Counted from the stretch's first letter, positions 37,801 to 64,000 are shown. The stretch: 64,000 nucleotides of DNA from Corydoras sp. C115 (GCA_019802505.1 JAFMOC010000077.1:813001-877000); one strand, 5' to 3'. A program made the numbers and translations. Notes: a model not told the origin generated them from the sequence alone.

Positions 37801-40800
37801 GAAGCTGCTGAATCAATGTGCCACTTCAAAACTTCATATCTTTCCACATAACACTCCTCGGGCTACTCAGACACTACCAGGAGACCAAAGCAAAACAGGA
37901 GAAGCAAAAATCGCCTCAGGCACTTTCTTTCCTCCCAATTCTGTTACAACAAATATTCCCATGCGCACGTCAGACACAGTAAAGATCTAAGAGCGTAACT
38001 GTAGATAAGAAAAGACATGTAGTTTTTTATGATGAGACACCCCAGTCTTAGTGAAAAGTGCATTAATAAGGTAATAGGTTAATATACTCAAAAAAACAGA
38101 GTGACCTCAGGCCCACACAGTTAAAATATGATAACATGGGAAAAACACTTTACTTTGGTGAAGTGTCCTTTGACAAATATTTGTTTTCTAAGTGGCACTG
38201 TAAGTTTCTCATCACAAAGTAAAAAATAGGCTAAGAACCAGAGGTAGTTTTTAGAAAATCAAAATGGGCTCATTTCAATTATTTTTCATCAGTAGTTATA
38301 CACTGTTCATATACATACAAACATAGGCCTTTCTACATTCTGACTTTGATAAATTACATTGCTTTTGGATGGTGGCAGAGTCAAACCCCAACATTGAATG
38401 TGACTGTGAGATAATGTGAAGAATAGAAGGTGATGGTTAGTCATTACAGCCATCAATGAGGGTCCAAGAAAATGAAGCGTGACAGGCCCGGCTTCTTCCC
38501 AGAGACATCCTGTCACCCAGCACCAAGCCAAAGGGTAAGTTGATTAAACGGGACCTTTTCCAGTATGCTTATTTATTTAGCTCCCATAAAAACAACTCAC
38601 ACCATTCTGAGATAGTAACTGAGGTGCCGAACAGCAGGCTAACAGCTCAAACAGATAGTGTAATTGGGAAACAGATCTTATCCTTAGCCATGGAAGACCT
38701 GCATGGGGAGGTCCCAATGGATATGGTGGGGTCATTCTATTCATGCAGATTAACATAACTGAAACAACATGCCAAATTTAGGATGATCCGAGGACGCTAA
38801 TTACGAAGCCAGAGTTTAAATCAATACCTTGGAGAGAACACAGTAACCAAGAAAAGGAAAAATACAAATTGCAGTCAGCTATTTTTTTTCTCCAGAAACA
38901 CCTCATTAGAAAGAGACAGGGTTATCATTGTAGTGCTGAAGCTTCTGTCTGTGTCTAATGACAGCCAATTTGCTCTGTTTGCTGAAAAGGCTCAGCTGTG
39001 GTTGGTGTCTATGCATTGCTTTAAATTTTAATGTTCCAAGTTCACACTAGAGGCTTCCAGGGTCCCATCAAGGCTCGGAAAGCAGCCAGATGTCCATCTC
39101 TTCTCTAGAAGGATGGAGAAGTATTACGTTAGATGGTAAATCAACACCAGCTTCGTTAATTATTTAGAAAAACAAAGTGCTGCAGTCATATATTCTCTGT
39201 TATGTAGCTTTGCAATGTTTCATCTATATAATATGTTTGAAGAAAGACTGCATGGGAATGGGAGGGTGTGGAAGCAAAAACATGTGAGATGACAGTGACA
39301 AAATGGGAATGATAGAAGTAGTGGGACGCACATATGACAGCGACAAGAGGGCGGCTTGAAAAAAAGGATTGTGGAGAATACAGGGATAGATGTAAGGCAT
39401 GAGGTGATTAGGTTTGGAATGGAAAATCAAAAGCCAAAGAATGTCTGGGACAGTAAATGCTGTGAAATTCTGGAACAGTTTGTTTTATTCCAACTGACTG
39501 AATTGTACACAAACCTGTGGGAATAGAACAGCAATACATAGTAAACCATCAAAATTTCAGCCCCTCTAAAATTTTCAAATTTATCAGGTTTATTACAGAA
39601 AACATTAAAGAAAACAGCATGGAACTCCATTGCAGATGATCCCTCTACAACTAATTGTATTTTAAAATTTCAAGACGTGTCTTTACTGTAATTGAAACAC
39701 TAAAATAAAATCAAGTCAAACGTGGGTTGAGAGAGAAGGGGGTACAAGGAAAATGGTCTGCAAGTGATAGCAAAAGACACATAAGCCTAATTGCCGAAGC
39801 TTTTGTTACATTCGTGCCGCACAATCCTTCTTTTGCCTGCGTCCTGTCTTCAACCTTTTTGTCGGCTAGGCGAGCTTAAAAAAGTAAGAATATTGTAGCT
39901 CACTAAATGAGCACTTCGTCATTACAGACTTTCATTGATGTTTTTGTTGTTTAAGAGAACAAAACTGAATTTTTTAATCACTTAAAGACTCCGCAGTGCA
40001 TGTGACAGTTTTGTAAAGGTGAATCCAATAAGCTCAGTGAATGCTTACATAATTATATATTAAAAAACAGGAGGAAAAAAGGAGAAATAAAATGTGTGTA
40101 TTGAACTCAAACAGCACTAGGCACACCTGATGCATGGCATATGTGTGCGACAGCGATTTTGAATTCCACTGAACTCACTTCTGCATGCTGTCCCTTTTCC
40201 TTATCACCTCAGCTCAGCCTACAATCACTTGGCTCTCTATTCCAATTTATCTTGTTTTCTGGGTGACTGATTGGTAATGCTTTTTTATTTGTTTGTGGAG
40301 CAGGCCTAATTGGATTTTACAGGTTAGAGGTCTACACACTGAAAGTTCAAGATAATCATTATTATTCTAATTAGGGGATGTTATTAAAGCAGGCTGTTTT
40401 GGGACATTAAGAAGCAGAGCAGGGCAGCACTGTGTGGCACTGCCGTTGGCATCATTAAGACGGTTGTACGTTAATGTTGTATAACTCTAGGTGAGTGAAA
40501 AAAGATAAGAAAAACCTTTTTACAACCATGACACATGCTTCACCACACACAGTAATGTAAGAAAGACTATTTTGTATTAAAGACCTAGTGTATGCTTTAA
40601 GAAAAGAGAGTTTAAAAAAGAGAAAAATGTCAGTGCAATTGAAAATCTATCTGAATGCAGCTGAATAAATTCTATTCAGCCCTGATTGCCTTAAACGGCT
40701 ACGAATCACAGCTTGTTCCATAGCAGAAATGTAGAAATCACTCTTAGGTGTCGAAAAGATTGCATATATATTTTGCTTGAAAGCCAATATGAAATTGTGA

Positions 40801-41414
40801 AGCCTTTTACATCATACAAGAAAATAAAAGCAGACATGCTATCACCAGGGCAATGAGCAAATGACAAGGTGAGATTCTTTGTTATTAGTACATTTAAATC
40901 TATTGTGAAGCTGCAGTAATGTAGTAAACATTAGCATGGATACCTGGGCACAGACGAGGTACAAAAATACAGGCAAAACGAAGCTTACTGCTTCAAATTA
41001 CTAGAAACAAAAGGAGAAGTGGAACCTATTAATCAATCAAAAAGGTTTCATTAACAATGTACAAGTAGGTTGATAATTAAGCCATAGTGGAAATTTGCAG
41101 AAAATTCAATAGCTTTTATATACAATATATTATTTAACTCTGAAGTATTGTTATGAAGGCAATAAACAGAGCCTGAGAGGGGAGAATAAATAAATCTGGT
41201 TTTGTGATCTCGCATCTGCCAGGAGTGAAACAGGGAAGTTTGCATGAGGTTTTATAATTAGAAAGCAAAGCTTTTTGACAGCAAATTGATTTTTAATCGT
41301 TCAGTTATTCACTCTGTCCAGGTGGCTTCAAATTTTCTTCATTTGCTGTTTAATGTGCTGAATATAGGGACACAAAATCCCAGTACATTATGAGATGCTG
41401 TAGATCTGCCAGCA

Positions 41415-41417
<3 letters not shown>
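34851..41417. other. Intergenic desert with candidate conserved blocks
   Basis: There is no gene. Repeat-poor stretches at 35690-35900 (AATGATTAGCATAAAAGG), 36540-36800, 37680-37800, 38880-39120 and 40190-40470 (GGCCTAATTGGATTTTACAG) look like conserved regulatory DNA by texture only. Homopolymers: C14 near 36209 and G13 near 37300. Confidence 0.4.

Positions 41418-41470
<53 letters not shown>
41418..41470. repeat. (CA)n microsatellite
   Basis: 26 uninterrupted units. Confidence 0.97.
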
Positions 41471-41472
<2 letters not shown>

Positions 41473-42169
41473 CTTTTACAAGACATTTCAGCATGCTTAG
41501 ACATAATTGTCTGAAGTGCCCACTACTCCATCCAAGTGTATGCAGTCTGAAACAGTAACAATAAAGGATTTTCTAGAAATGCTCTGGTCTCTTTAATGGC
41601 TCAGACAGGAAGCAAATGGCTTTTGAAAGTAGCTGGCCTATGTAAGTCCTTGTGGCAAAATGATCTAATTATTAACTAATATTGATGGAAGAACAGCACA
41701 GTGCTCTTCCTCTTCCTTTTTTTTCTTCTTTCTTTCTTTTAAAGAGCACACTGGGGATGAAGCCATAATTCTGGGTTCCAGGCTGCCCTGGGCCTCTGTC
41801 TACTTGGCAGAAAGTTAAAGTGAGCTTTTGCTCATGTGTCTCAGTTACATTATTTATAAACACACTAAAAAAGTATCTCTAATAACAGAGCATTAAGATC
41901 TATTATAAATGTGTTTTCTTAACCTATACAAAATACACAACATATGATCCTGAAATCAAAGTACTTGTGTGTTTTACATGTACCTTAGTTAACAGGAAAT
42001 GTTGGAATTCTAAATAATATCAAACAACGTCATGACATTATACGATTTACTTTCTTCTTTAGAATGATATTGAAAAATTGCACTGCAATAGATTTGCTAA
42101 AAATGTCCTAACTAATATAAACTGTCCAAGAATGTGTAATATTTTACTGCATACTTTGAAGAAGCTGAC

Positions 42170-42195
42170 TTTTTTTTTTTTTTTTTTTTTTTTTT
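42170..42195. repeat. Poly-T tract
   Basis: About 25 consecutive T. Confidence 0.95.
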
Positions 42196-42352
42196 GCAAT
42201 GTACCATTTATCACTCGCATTTTGTGCAATTGAGGAGCAATTAATACCCTGTATTTAACGACTCGTGCTAATGCTGGTATTCCATCAAGGCCCAACACCC
42301 TGCTTTTACATAGTACTGCCATCCAAAAACACATACTTGAAGTGTTGCAACA

Positions 42353-42400
42353 CACACATACGTACGTACGTACATACGCACACACACACACACACACACA
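42353..42400. repeat. (CA)n with ACGT-rich start
   Basis: CACACATA, then three CGTA units, then an uninterrupted CA run. Confidence 0.9.
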
Positions 42401-43162
42401 CGTTGTCTGGTTGACCTTAAACCAACATAACGGTTTGCACATAATGTTTAAATCAATCTCACAGACAAATGATATCAGAAGGCAGCTAGATAATATGATT
42501 GTGGACTTGTGACCTTTTCTGCATTCGGTGCTTTACCGGTTTGAGGTGAACACAGTAAAGGACTGACCTTTGTAGAATTATTCTAATACTCTCTAATCTG
42601 AATGGTTGAGGGATATGCTTCTCATGTGGTGTGCAAAAGGTTACACAATATATGCTAGTGGCAACTTGCAGAAGAAAACCCAATACATCACTAAGAAGCT
42701 ACAATTTTACTTTATCCCAAATCTAATATATAAATAAATAGTAATAAACTACTTACAACTGCTGGCAATGGGGAAAAAAGTTGGATTTTTACCTATCCTG
42801 ACTAACACTGCTGGTGTCAAATTGAACTGTAAAGATTTGGTGCAAGTGTTTTTGTGGCAAGTAGCAAGCTTATTTTTAAACATCGCATAACAATTCTAAT
42901 ACAATCCCAATTTGAGTGAAGAGCATAGATTAGTTATTAATAATTTCTAAATGTGTCATCTTAATGTACTACACAATAATGTTGAGTGACAGGACTAGCT
43001 GTATTGTTGATTAGCTGAATAAAACAACCTCCTCTGTGTTTTATTTTGCTTGGCAGGTAGATTTCTATAGATACTCACAAAGACCACACGCACACCCACA
43101 CTCTCCATGTACAGATATACACACAAGTTATTGTAGCCTTTACATTATGATACATACATGTA

Positions 43163-43197
43163 CCAAAGCGGGGGATGGGACGGGGAGGGCGCTTTGG
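43163..43197 (+). other. G-quadruplex motif within an 8-bp inverted repeat
   Basis: CCAAAGCG (43163-43170) and CGCTTTGG (43190-43197) are perfect reverse complements. Between them lie four G runs of 5, 3, 4 and 3 (43170-43189) separated by AT, AC and A, which fits the classic G4 pattern. The surroundings are AT-rich. Confidence 0.8.
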
Positions 43198-43372
43198 CTA
43201 TGATACTTTTATCTGTGCTACAGTGACATCTTTTGGTATTAAGGGTCATCTGCAAGACTAAACCTTTAAGTATTATTTAAGCATTTTTTAGGATAAACTG
43301 TAACTAACCAGATTAAAGTGAATGAATACAGAATCGCTTTTCTGCATGACAAAGGCTATTAACCAGAAAAAG

Positions 43373-43401
43373 AATGCAGCGTCATGCATGTCATGCCCAC
43401 A
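43373..43401. repeat. 29-bp direct repeat, copy 1
   Basis: AATGCAG(C/T)GTCATGCATG followed by TCATGCCCACA. The second copy, with one mismatch, is at 44023-44051, 650 bp away. Confidence 0.85.
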
Positions 43402-43683
43402 GCATTTATAACAAAAGAAGCAAATAATCTGTCATGCGAATTAAATATTTTAAACACGCACAAGCTTCCATATTTTTTGTCTGCTGTAGTGTCATTTTTT
43501 TTTTTGTTTTTTCTCTTTAAAGTTTATTTTAATAATAATTGTTATAAATATAGACTTAAAAGTTATTAGATACTGTATGTCTTTATTATTTATAATTATT
43601 AATATTATTATTGTTAACTGACTTCTTATAACATTATAAAAAGTGAAATCACTTTTTAATTTGTCTGATATGAAGATACAAAT

Positions 43684-43731
43684 GAATTTGGGCAAATTTG
43701 GGCAAAGATCCAATTTGGGCAAAGATCCAAT
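43684..43731. repeat. Short tandem repeat, 17-bp unit
   Basis: AATTTGGGCAAAGATCC occurs twice in tandem, preceded by partial copies of AATTTGGGC. Confidence 0.8.
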
Positions 43732-43922
43732 AATGGTAAAATAATATCCATACTTTGGCTTATTATACTTAGGTTGTATCTCGTAAAGGGTTATTGTGCT
43801 AATGAAAAGCAACTCTTAATAATGTAATTTAAAAGAACTTAACATGAATATTTATCTGTATGTTGAAATATTATTTATCTTTACCTTGGTTATTTTTATG
43901 GACCATGAAAATAAAAGTGAAA

Positions 43923-43962
43923 AATGACTTGCTTATTCCTATTTAGGAATAAGCAAGTCATT
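43923..43962. repeat. Perfect 19-bp hairpin
   Basis: AATGACTTGCTTATTCCTA, a TT spacer, then its exact reverse complement TAGGAATAAGCAAGTCATT. The 2-base loop suits a DNA cruciform or foldback repeat rather than a microRNA. Confidence 0.9.
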
Positions 43963-44022
43963 GTAAGCAACCCAATGTTCTTTTTTTCTCTTTTTATGAC
44001 TAGAAAATAATTTTTAGAAAAC

Positions 44023-44051
44023 AATGCAGTGTCATGCATGTCATGCCCACA
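44023..44051. repeat. 29-bp direct repeat, copy 2
   Basis: Same 29 bases as 43373-43401, differing only at the eighth base. The intervening DNA contains the 19-bp hairpin. Confidence 0.85.
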
Positions 44052-44263
44052 TAAGTAATGAGTCATTCAAATCAGTTGATTTTTTACAGTTGATTTTCGT
44101 TTGTACTCGTGATCCGGTGTATCTTGTATTAGTGTCGAGCAATAATCAGCCAGAATTGATGAATTCTAGCAGACTTCATAATGCTTTTCTATAATAGCAT
44201 CTCATAATGTCATGTATGTTCATCATCTATTGCACTTGAATTAGCATAGAAGAAATCTAAGTT

Positions 44264-44624
44264 GGGCGGCACGGTGGCTTAGTGGTTAGCACGTTCGCCT
44301 CTCAGCACTAGGGATTCCCGGTTCGAATCCCCATCTGGGTGGAGTTTCCATGTTCTCCCCGTGTCCGCGTGAGTTTCCACCGGGTTCTCCGGTTTCCCCC
44401 CCACAGTCCAAAAACATGGAACAAGTCAATTGAGTTCTCCAAATTGCCCCATATAGAGTGTGTTTGTGTGCGTGTCTGTCAGTGTGAGTGAGTGTGTGCC
44501 CAGCGATAGATTGGCGCCCTGTCCTAGGTGTATCTGCCCAGTGCCCGTAAAGTTCTCCCCTGGATGGGCATGGGGAACCCCCCACAACCCTAATATAGGA
44601 TAAAGCGGAAGATAATGAATGAAT
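44264..44624 (+). mobile_element. tRNA-derived SINE (Mermaid/DANA-like)
   Basis: Plus orientation: head GGCGGCACGGTGGCTTAG, A box TGGCTTAGTGG, B box GGTTCGAATCC, tail (GAAT)n. Perfect 12-bp target duplication GAAATCTAAGTT at 44252-44263 and 44625-44636. Confidence 0.93.
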
Positions 44625-44636
44625 GAAATCTAAGTT

Positions 44637-45463
44637 TAAATGCAGTAAGCAGATTTTTTTAGTGAAGTGTTGCACTATATCACTTTGTAAACTTGCAAAA
44701 GGTAGTTTGGTGCTTAATAGTTACCAAGGATTCTTTCTGCATTGTCCTTAAGTGACTACTTAGATGCAACCAGAAGATTTTCAAACTGTTTATTATATGT
44801 TGTTAATTTGTGGAACATTAAAAAATGACTTCCTTAATGTTCAGTAGTGTATCAGTTACACTACAGAACACTTGACTCGAATAAAAAAAAACTTGTTTTA
44901 ATTAAATTTTTTTATCAGCCTGAGTTTTATGTGAAGCAGATAAAAAATATCTTTGTTGGGTCCACAAGTGCTTTTTGACCCCGGAGCAAACTGCTAATTA
45001 ACTAGCCTGTTTTATTTTGTGTGTGAAAAATGTGACTACCACTATTTGCAAATAAATATTTTTAGAAAGCACATAACAGAAAAAGGTAAGGTGATTTTCA
45101 TTATTAGCAGCTTGAAATCCACAAGATACAGCCCAAAGTGCAAAATCCAGTGTTTTGTTATTATACAGTGAAATTTTCTAACGTCTTCTCAAACTCTGAC
45201 AAGCCAACCCTTAAAGTATGTTCACAAGCTTCACCCACCAGGTAATATTTGTAAATATTAGTAACTGTCTGAGTACATCACAATGTATTTCATCTTGTAT
45301 GTCTATTTTAACAGAACAATGTTCTTTTTTTAATGGTTCTTTAATAGTTTTTTAAGGTTTAATTGTGCAGGTCTTGTGTGAGAACGTTTCAGTTTAAAGC
45401 AGACAGAAGAGAAGACAAACAGGTTCTAGGCGTCTGCATATCAGCACATATTTGCATGTTATT
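44637..45463. other. Intergenic, no gene recognised
   Basis: AT-rich single-copy spacer between two SINE insertions upstream of snx7. Nothing recognised. Confidence 0.45.
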
Positions 45464-45474
45464 GAGTTAGTGCC

Positions 45475-46020
45475 GTAGGCGGCACATTCTCAAAAAAAAA
45501 TTGCCCCATATAGAGTGTGTCTGTGTGAGTGGGTGTGTGCCCAGTGATGGATTGGCGTCCTGTCCTGGGTCTATCTGCCCAGCGCCCGAGATGTTCTCCC
45601 CTGGATGGGCATGGGGAACCCCACCGCGACCCTAATAGAGGATAAAGCGGGACATAATGGGAGATAAGGCGGCACGGTGGCTTAGTGGTTAGCACGTTCG
45701 CCTCTCAGCGCTAGGGATTCCCGGTTCGAATCCCCATCTGGGTGGAGTTTCCATGTTCTCCCCGTGTCTGCGTGGGTTTCCTCCGGGTTCTCCGGTTTCC
45801 TCCCACAGTCCAAAAACATGGATCAAGTCAACTGAATTCTCAAAAAAAAATATATATAGAGTGTGTCTGTGTGAGTGAGTGTGTGCCCAGTGATTGGTTG
45901 GCGTCCTGTCCTGGGTCTATCTGCCCAGCGCCCGAGATGTTCTCCCCTGGATGGGCATGGGGAACCCCACCGCGACCCTAATAGAGGATAAAGCGGGAGA
46001 TAATGAATGAATGAATGAAT
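45475..46020 (+). mobile_element. Tandem SINE pair (internally deleted unit plus full unit)
   Basis: The first unit (about 45475-45668) keeps the head GGCGGCAC, then jumps straight to ATTCTCAAAAAAA, having lost the tRNA region and mid-body. The second unit (about 45669-46020) is complete. A single 11-bp target duplication, GAGTTAGTGCC, at 45464-45474 and 46021-46031 flanks the whole pair, so they behave as one insertion. The pair ends where the snx7 CpG-rich promoter region starts. Confidence 0.88.
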
Positions 46021-46029
46021 GAGTTAGTG

Positions 46030-46400
46030 CCTTTCCCTGCTGCAGTGTGAAACAGATTCAAAGCCGCGTTGTAAATCGCGTGTTTCTCACTTAACTTCAT
46101 TGTTGCTTTTTTAAATAAACTTCTCAGTTGTAACGCTTACACCACACACTGGCGTATTTATTAGTGCGACAGGGTCATTCAGTGATGTAAGCATACTACC
46201 TGAGGAACTAGTTATTAGGATAGTATGCCGCGTTACAGCACTTTTCTTTCTTTCCTGGACGCTGCATTTCCGTTTCTGCGCAGTGAAGCCGCTTTGCCTC
46301 GGTTGAAAGTTTCAGGCGGCGGTCAGACAGCTACAAACTTCTGAAATCGGATCTGTGTTCGTGAAAGCAGAGAGAGAGGGAGTGAGTGAGAGGAGGCCTG
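46030..46400 (+). promoter_or_regulatory. snx7: snx7 CpG-rich promoter and 5' UTR region
   Basis: Between the last SINE (ending 46020) and the snx7 ATG the sequence becomes visibly CpG-rich (GCCGCGTT, AAATCGCG, AGGCGGCGG, TTCGTG). This continues about 300 bp into intron 1, in contrast to the CpG-poor surroundings. No TATA box is obvious. A start site somewhere in 46230-46380 is likely. An in-frame TGA at 46383-46385 closes the frame just before the ATG. Confidence 0.6.
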
Positions 46401-60944
<14,544 letters not shown>

Positions 60945-61673
60945 GTACTGGTTTGCTGACGAATGTTTGATTTGCTTTTGCTCGCTTCTGCTTTCACAAG
61001 TATTATCCTGTTGAGTTGGTAACATTTTCATTGGCATTTTTATTGGAATCTTGAAATTTCAAAAGAAATTTGAAGCAGTATGTTGAATGAATAAAAAATG
61101 AAGATGCATTCACTGAGCTGTTTATTAGGACTGCTGCACCAAGGGAATGACTTTGTGCTCAAAGTTCTAGGAATGTCTTTAACAAGATGTTAAACACATT
61201 TCTTTAAGATTGTGGTCTATGGTGACATGACTGCATCACACACCTACTGTTAATGCACTTTAATGTAACCTTGCTCTTTTAATGTAACCCAAAGCTTTTC
61301 TATTAGATTAAGTAGATCTGTTAAGTGAAAGATCATCTCAAGCGAATTTCATACTCACTGTAATGTTTTAAAATCTAATTCAAGATGGCTTTTGCATTGT
61401 CACATAGTGCAGTATCATTTTTAGATTGTGGGCTGCACATAGTTAGCAACAAAATTTACATAACCTGTAAATATTCACAGACTGTTAACTTCTGTTTTCT
61501 TCTTTAAAGTCCAAAGTGTGGCCAAAAGGTGCCACTACTGTTGACTAGGTTTGCTGACTAAATGGCACCATTCTAAGTAAAACAGCTTATTTCCTGGGAC
61601 TTTCATGCATAACAGTAGTTACAAACATGCACAAGCTATTCTGTCCAGCAGCATTTTTTCCACGTTGATGTGA

Positions 61674-61674
<1 letters not shown>

Positions 61675-61704
<30 letters not shown>
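61675..61704. repeat. (TTA)n microsatellite
   Basis: Ten uninterrupted units in snx7 intron 8. Confidence 0.95.
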
Positions 61705-62094
61705 GAGTAATAAAATAAATGAGTAGGTGTATAGGCATGCCTAGTAACGAGTTTAATGAGTGTACAGAGTACCAAATTTGCATTCATTTAAAATGTTACT
61801 TACTCTGTGAGCATGAATTAATGCAGTTGTTTGTCTTGTTTGTCTTTTGGATCAATTTGAGCTGCTATATATGGAATGAAATATTTCTGCATTATTGTTT
61901 CCTTCTTCTTTTCTCTGAGAAAAAATAACAGCCTGTGCATGTGACTGTAATTCTCCTTTTTTCTTCACGCCATTGTTATAAGTTTTATTTTTAAAATAAC
62001 ATCAGCAAGGGCTACTTGGACACTACACTTTATTAGTATTTTAGATTTTACTACTTATAACTGTGAATATCTAATGAATATGTTATCAATAGGG

Positions 62095-62300
62095 TTGGGG
62101 GATAATGGGGGCTAATTCACACCTAGGGGCCAATTAGTACCTCTGTTTTACATACTATTATGGTTCTTGGGGAAGGAAACTAGAGTATCCAGAGTACACC
62201 CACACAGATGCACACAATAAACATCAACTCCATACAGAATCCCCCTTGTCCTTTTTTGCCCATACATTTGAATACTGGACCTTGTTGCAGTGACGCTGTA
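62095..62300 (-). mobile_element. Possible very old SINE remnant in snx7 intron 8
   Basis: AAACTAGAGTATCCAGAG, ACACCCACACAGATG and AACTCCATACAGAA follow the order of the SINE body on minus, but identity is low. Confidence 0.35.
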
Positions 62301-64000
62301 CCGCTTTGTAATTCAACTGTCAACAGTGCTTTTTAATCTAACGCAAAGAAATTAAATTTCAACTTTGCTTGTAGTGCTGCAGTGCATTCATTATTGTATT
62401 TTATGACTCACACTTAATGTGTAATCGGTTTTATTGTTTTTATCTTTTATATTAAAAAAATTGAAGTGATAGAAAACAAAGCTTACTTGTTAGGACTGAG
62501 ACCTGTGTCCACAGATTTTCTTACATGTACAGGTTCATATTAATTTTCATACAGTACATATAACACATTTTTAGCATAAAGCAAATTGTTAGAAAGGTCA
62601 CCTGTAAATTAATAGTTTCTCTGACTTCAAATGGGGGGGAAATGAAGAATATGTTTAGCTTACATCAATATGTCCACTGCTGCATTATGGTTGCGGTGCA
62701 ATCGCAATATTGTGCCCATGTCTTTCATCCACATTTTCCCTCATTAACAAGGGTGATTTGATTTAATTATAATAATATTTGACACATTTGTTTTTCAATT
62801 CCATGTCTTATAAACACACGTAGTTCTTTAACTGACTGCTAATGTAAGTCCTGTACTTTATTAAGTTTTAAAAAGTCAGTTGAAATGTTATCTTTATGGC
62901 TGTATAACAAATTTCATCTACTTTGTGAGGCTATGCTACTAACTATGCTACTCAAATGTGGGGATTAATAACTTGAAGACCATGACAAATATACCACTAT
63001 AATGTTTGCATTAGACAAATCTTTGTAACCATCCTTATTTTGGTGTGCGTACATTGAACTGTGTAGCCGAATCTTTCATATAATGACACTATATCTGGGC
63101 AGGTGTTGTGCCATGTTTATTCATCTTTTTGTGGCATCTTTTTTGAGCATATATTAAAGAATGTAATCACCATCAGTAGTGAAATCAACTTGCAGTTAAT
63201 AAAACCTGATTAGTTTATTTAAACCAATTCTGTTTCTTGTCCATAAATCTCAAATGAACATACAAGTGCATGAGATTGTAATTCTCCTATTTTCTTTGCT
63301 GCAATTATATTACTTTACTTTTAAAATGACATCAGGCTACTTAGATATTTAGACATCATTAGTATTCCAAATTATACTACTTAAAACTGATTTATTTATC
63401 AATGGAGTGGGGGTTAAGGATGATGAAAGGGTGAAAGACAAGAAAGTGGCAGAACTCACCATTCAATTTTCAGTTGTTCACACTTCCTTTTAAATGAATT
63501 GTGAAACTGTTATTTATGTCTGGATTTCTCAGTGCACTAAAACAGTTATATATTTCTTCCATAGGAGAAATGCAAATGTAATACAACCTTGTAATCAATG
63601 AGGGCTAACAAAGTAGCAATGTTTAGACATAAACACAAATATGTGTACATTTGATTTTGTAACTCGTTTTGCATTGGTCCTTCATATCAGACTATTTGGT
63701 ATTGCATACAGATGTACATTGGTCCCGTGGGAACAAAACAGTACATGCTAGTTCAATAAAAAAAAAAGACATTTCTGATGCTGATTTTTATGATGCACAT
63801 TTTGTGATCATATGTGAAAATGACTTGTCCAGCAGATGGAAGTAATAGTAAATAATTGTTTTTAGAGTTAATTTACCCACTCAGGAATCAATGCATTAAG
63901 GAACGAAAAATAAATTACTTATGCACTTAAAGTTGAGTATTTTATAATGGCTCTGATTCTCTGACAGATTCTGTTCTGTCCATATTATGAATATTATATG

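Larger units (their letters stand above)
41471..43162. other. Intergenic, no gene recognised
   Basis: Single-copy DNA with poly-T at 42170 and a CA run at 42353. Nothing else recognised. Confidence 0.45.
60945..64000 (+). other. snx7: Start of snx7 intron 8
   Basis: More than 3 kb of AT-rich, mostly single-copy sequence after exon 8. It holds a (TTA)n run at 61675 and a decayed SINE-like stretch near 62.1-62.3 kb. No further BAR exon is recognised before the window ends. Confidence 0.6.

Noticed and set aside
43923..43962. 19-bp hairpin considered as a microRNA
   Set aside because: A 2-base loop and 19-bp stem are too small for Drosha/Dicer processing.
44286..44675. 129-codon minus-strand open frame, and similar frames at 34.5, 45.5, 47.3 and 50.5 kb
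   Set aside because: All are translations of the same SINE family, recognisable by repeated peptides such as HSLTHTDTLYMGQF.
45475..46020. A-box/B-box sequences considered as tRNA genes
   Set aside because: The cloverleaf is incomplete and the sequence recurs many times with SINE tails and target duplications.

Overview
This window is vertebrate, almost certainly teleost, nuclear DNA. It is AT-rich and crowded with microsatellites. It carries many copies of a tRNA-derived SINE with A and B boxes of the Mermaid/DANA type, a Tc1-like transposon remnant and a solo LTR, and its one clear protein gene has spliced vertebrate structure. The SINE consensus and overall texture suggest an otophysan fish, possibly a catfish, but the sequence alone does not settle the species.

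Two genes are identifiable. (1) miR-137 lies on the minus strand: a complete 85-nt hairpin at 12195-12279 carries a 3p arm identical to the known vertebrate mature miRNA as I remember it. Minus-strand splice signals at 14766, 12667, 12579, 12407 and 12283 allow a model of its host non-coding RNA (MIR137HG-like), transcribed leftward from near 15.1 kb. (2) snx7 (sorting nexin 7, PX-BAR) lies on the plus strand from the ATG at 46401. Eight coding exons (383 codons) end at 60944, and the gene continues past the right edge. The pair matches the human 1p21.3 order and orientation, with MIR137 on minus and SNX7 on plus, separated here by only about 34 kb.

Layout. 1-12 kb: no gene recognised; microsatellites and one decayed SINE. 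12-15.4 kb: miR-137, its predicted host exons and a possible promoter flanked by GA/CT tracts. 15.4-46 kb: a gene desert with candidate conserved non-coding blocks (not verifiable here), a solo LTR at 27240-27696 with a 5-bp target duplication, SINE copies with 12-13 bp target duplications, a G-quadruplex motif inside an inverted repeat at 43163-43197, and a tandem SINE pair next to the snx7 promoter. 46-64 kb: snx7 with a CpG-rich first exon; its introns hold SINEs, (TA)n arrays, two large palindromic MITE-like elements and a Tc1-like remnant.

miR-137 and SNX7 have no known shared pathway: miR-137 represses neuronal and proliferation targets, while SNX7 works in endosomal sorting and autophagy. 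Their linkage most likely reflects conserved synteny in a regulatory desert. I found no previously unknown protein system. The most interesting new observation is a strong predicted 3' splice site immediately at the base of the miR-137 hairpin.
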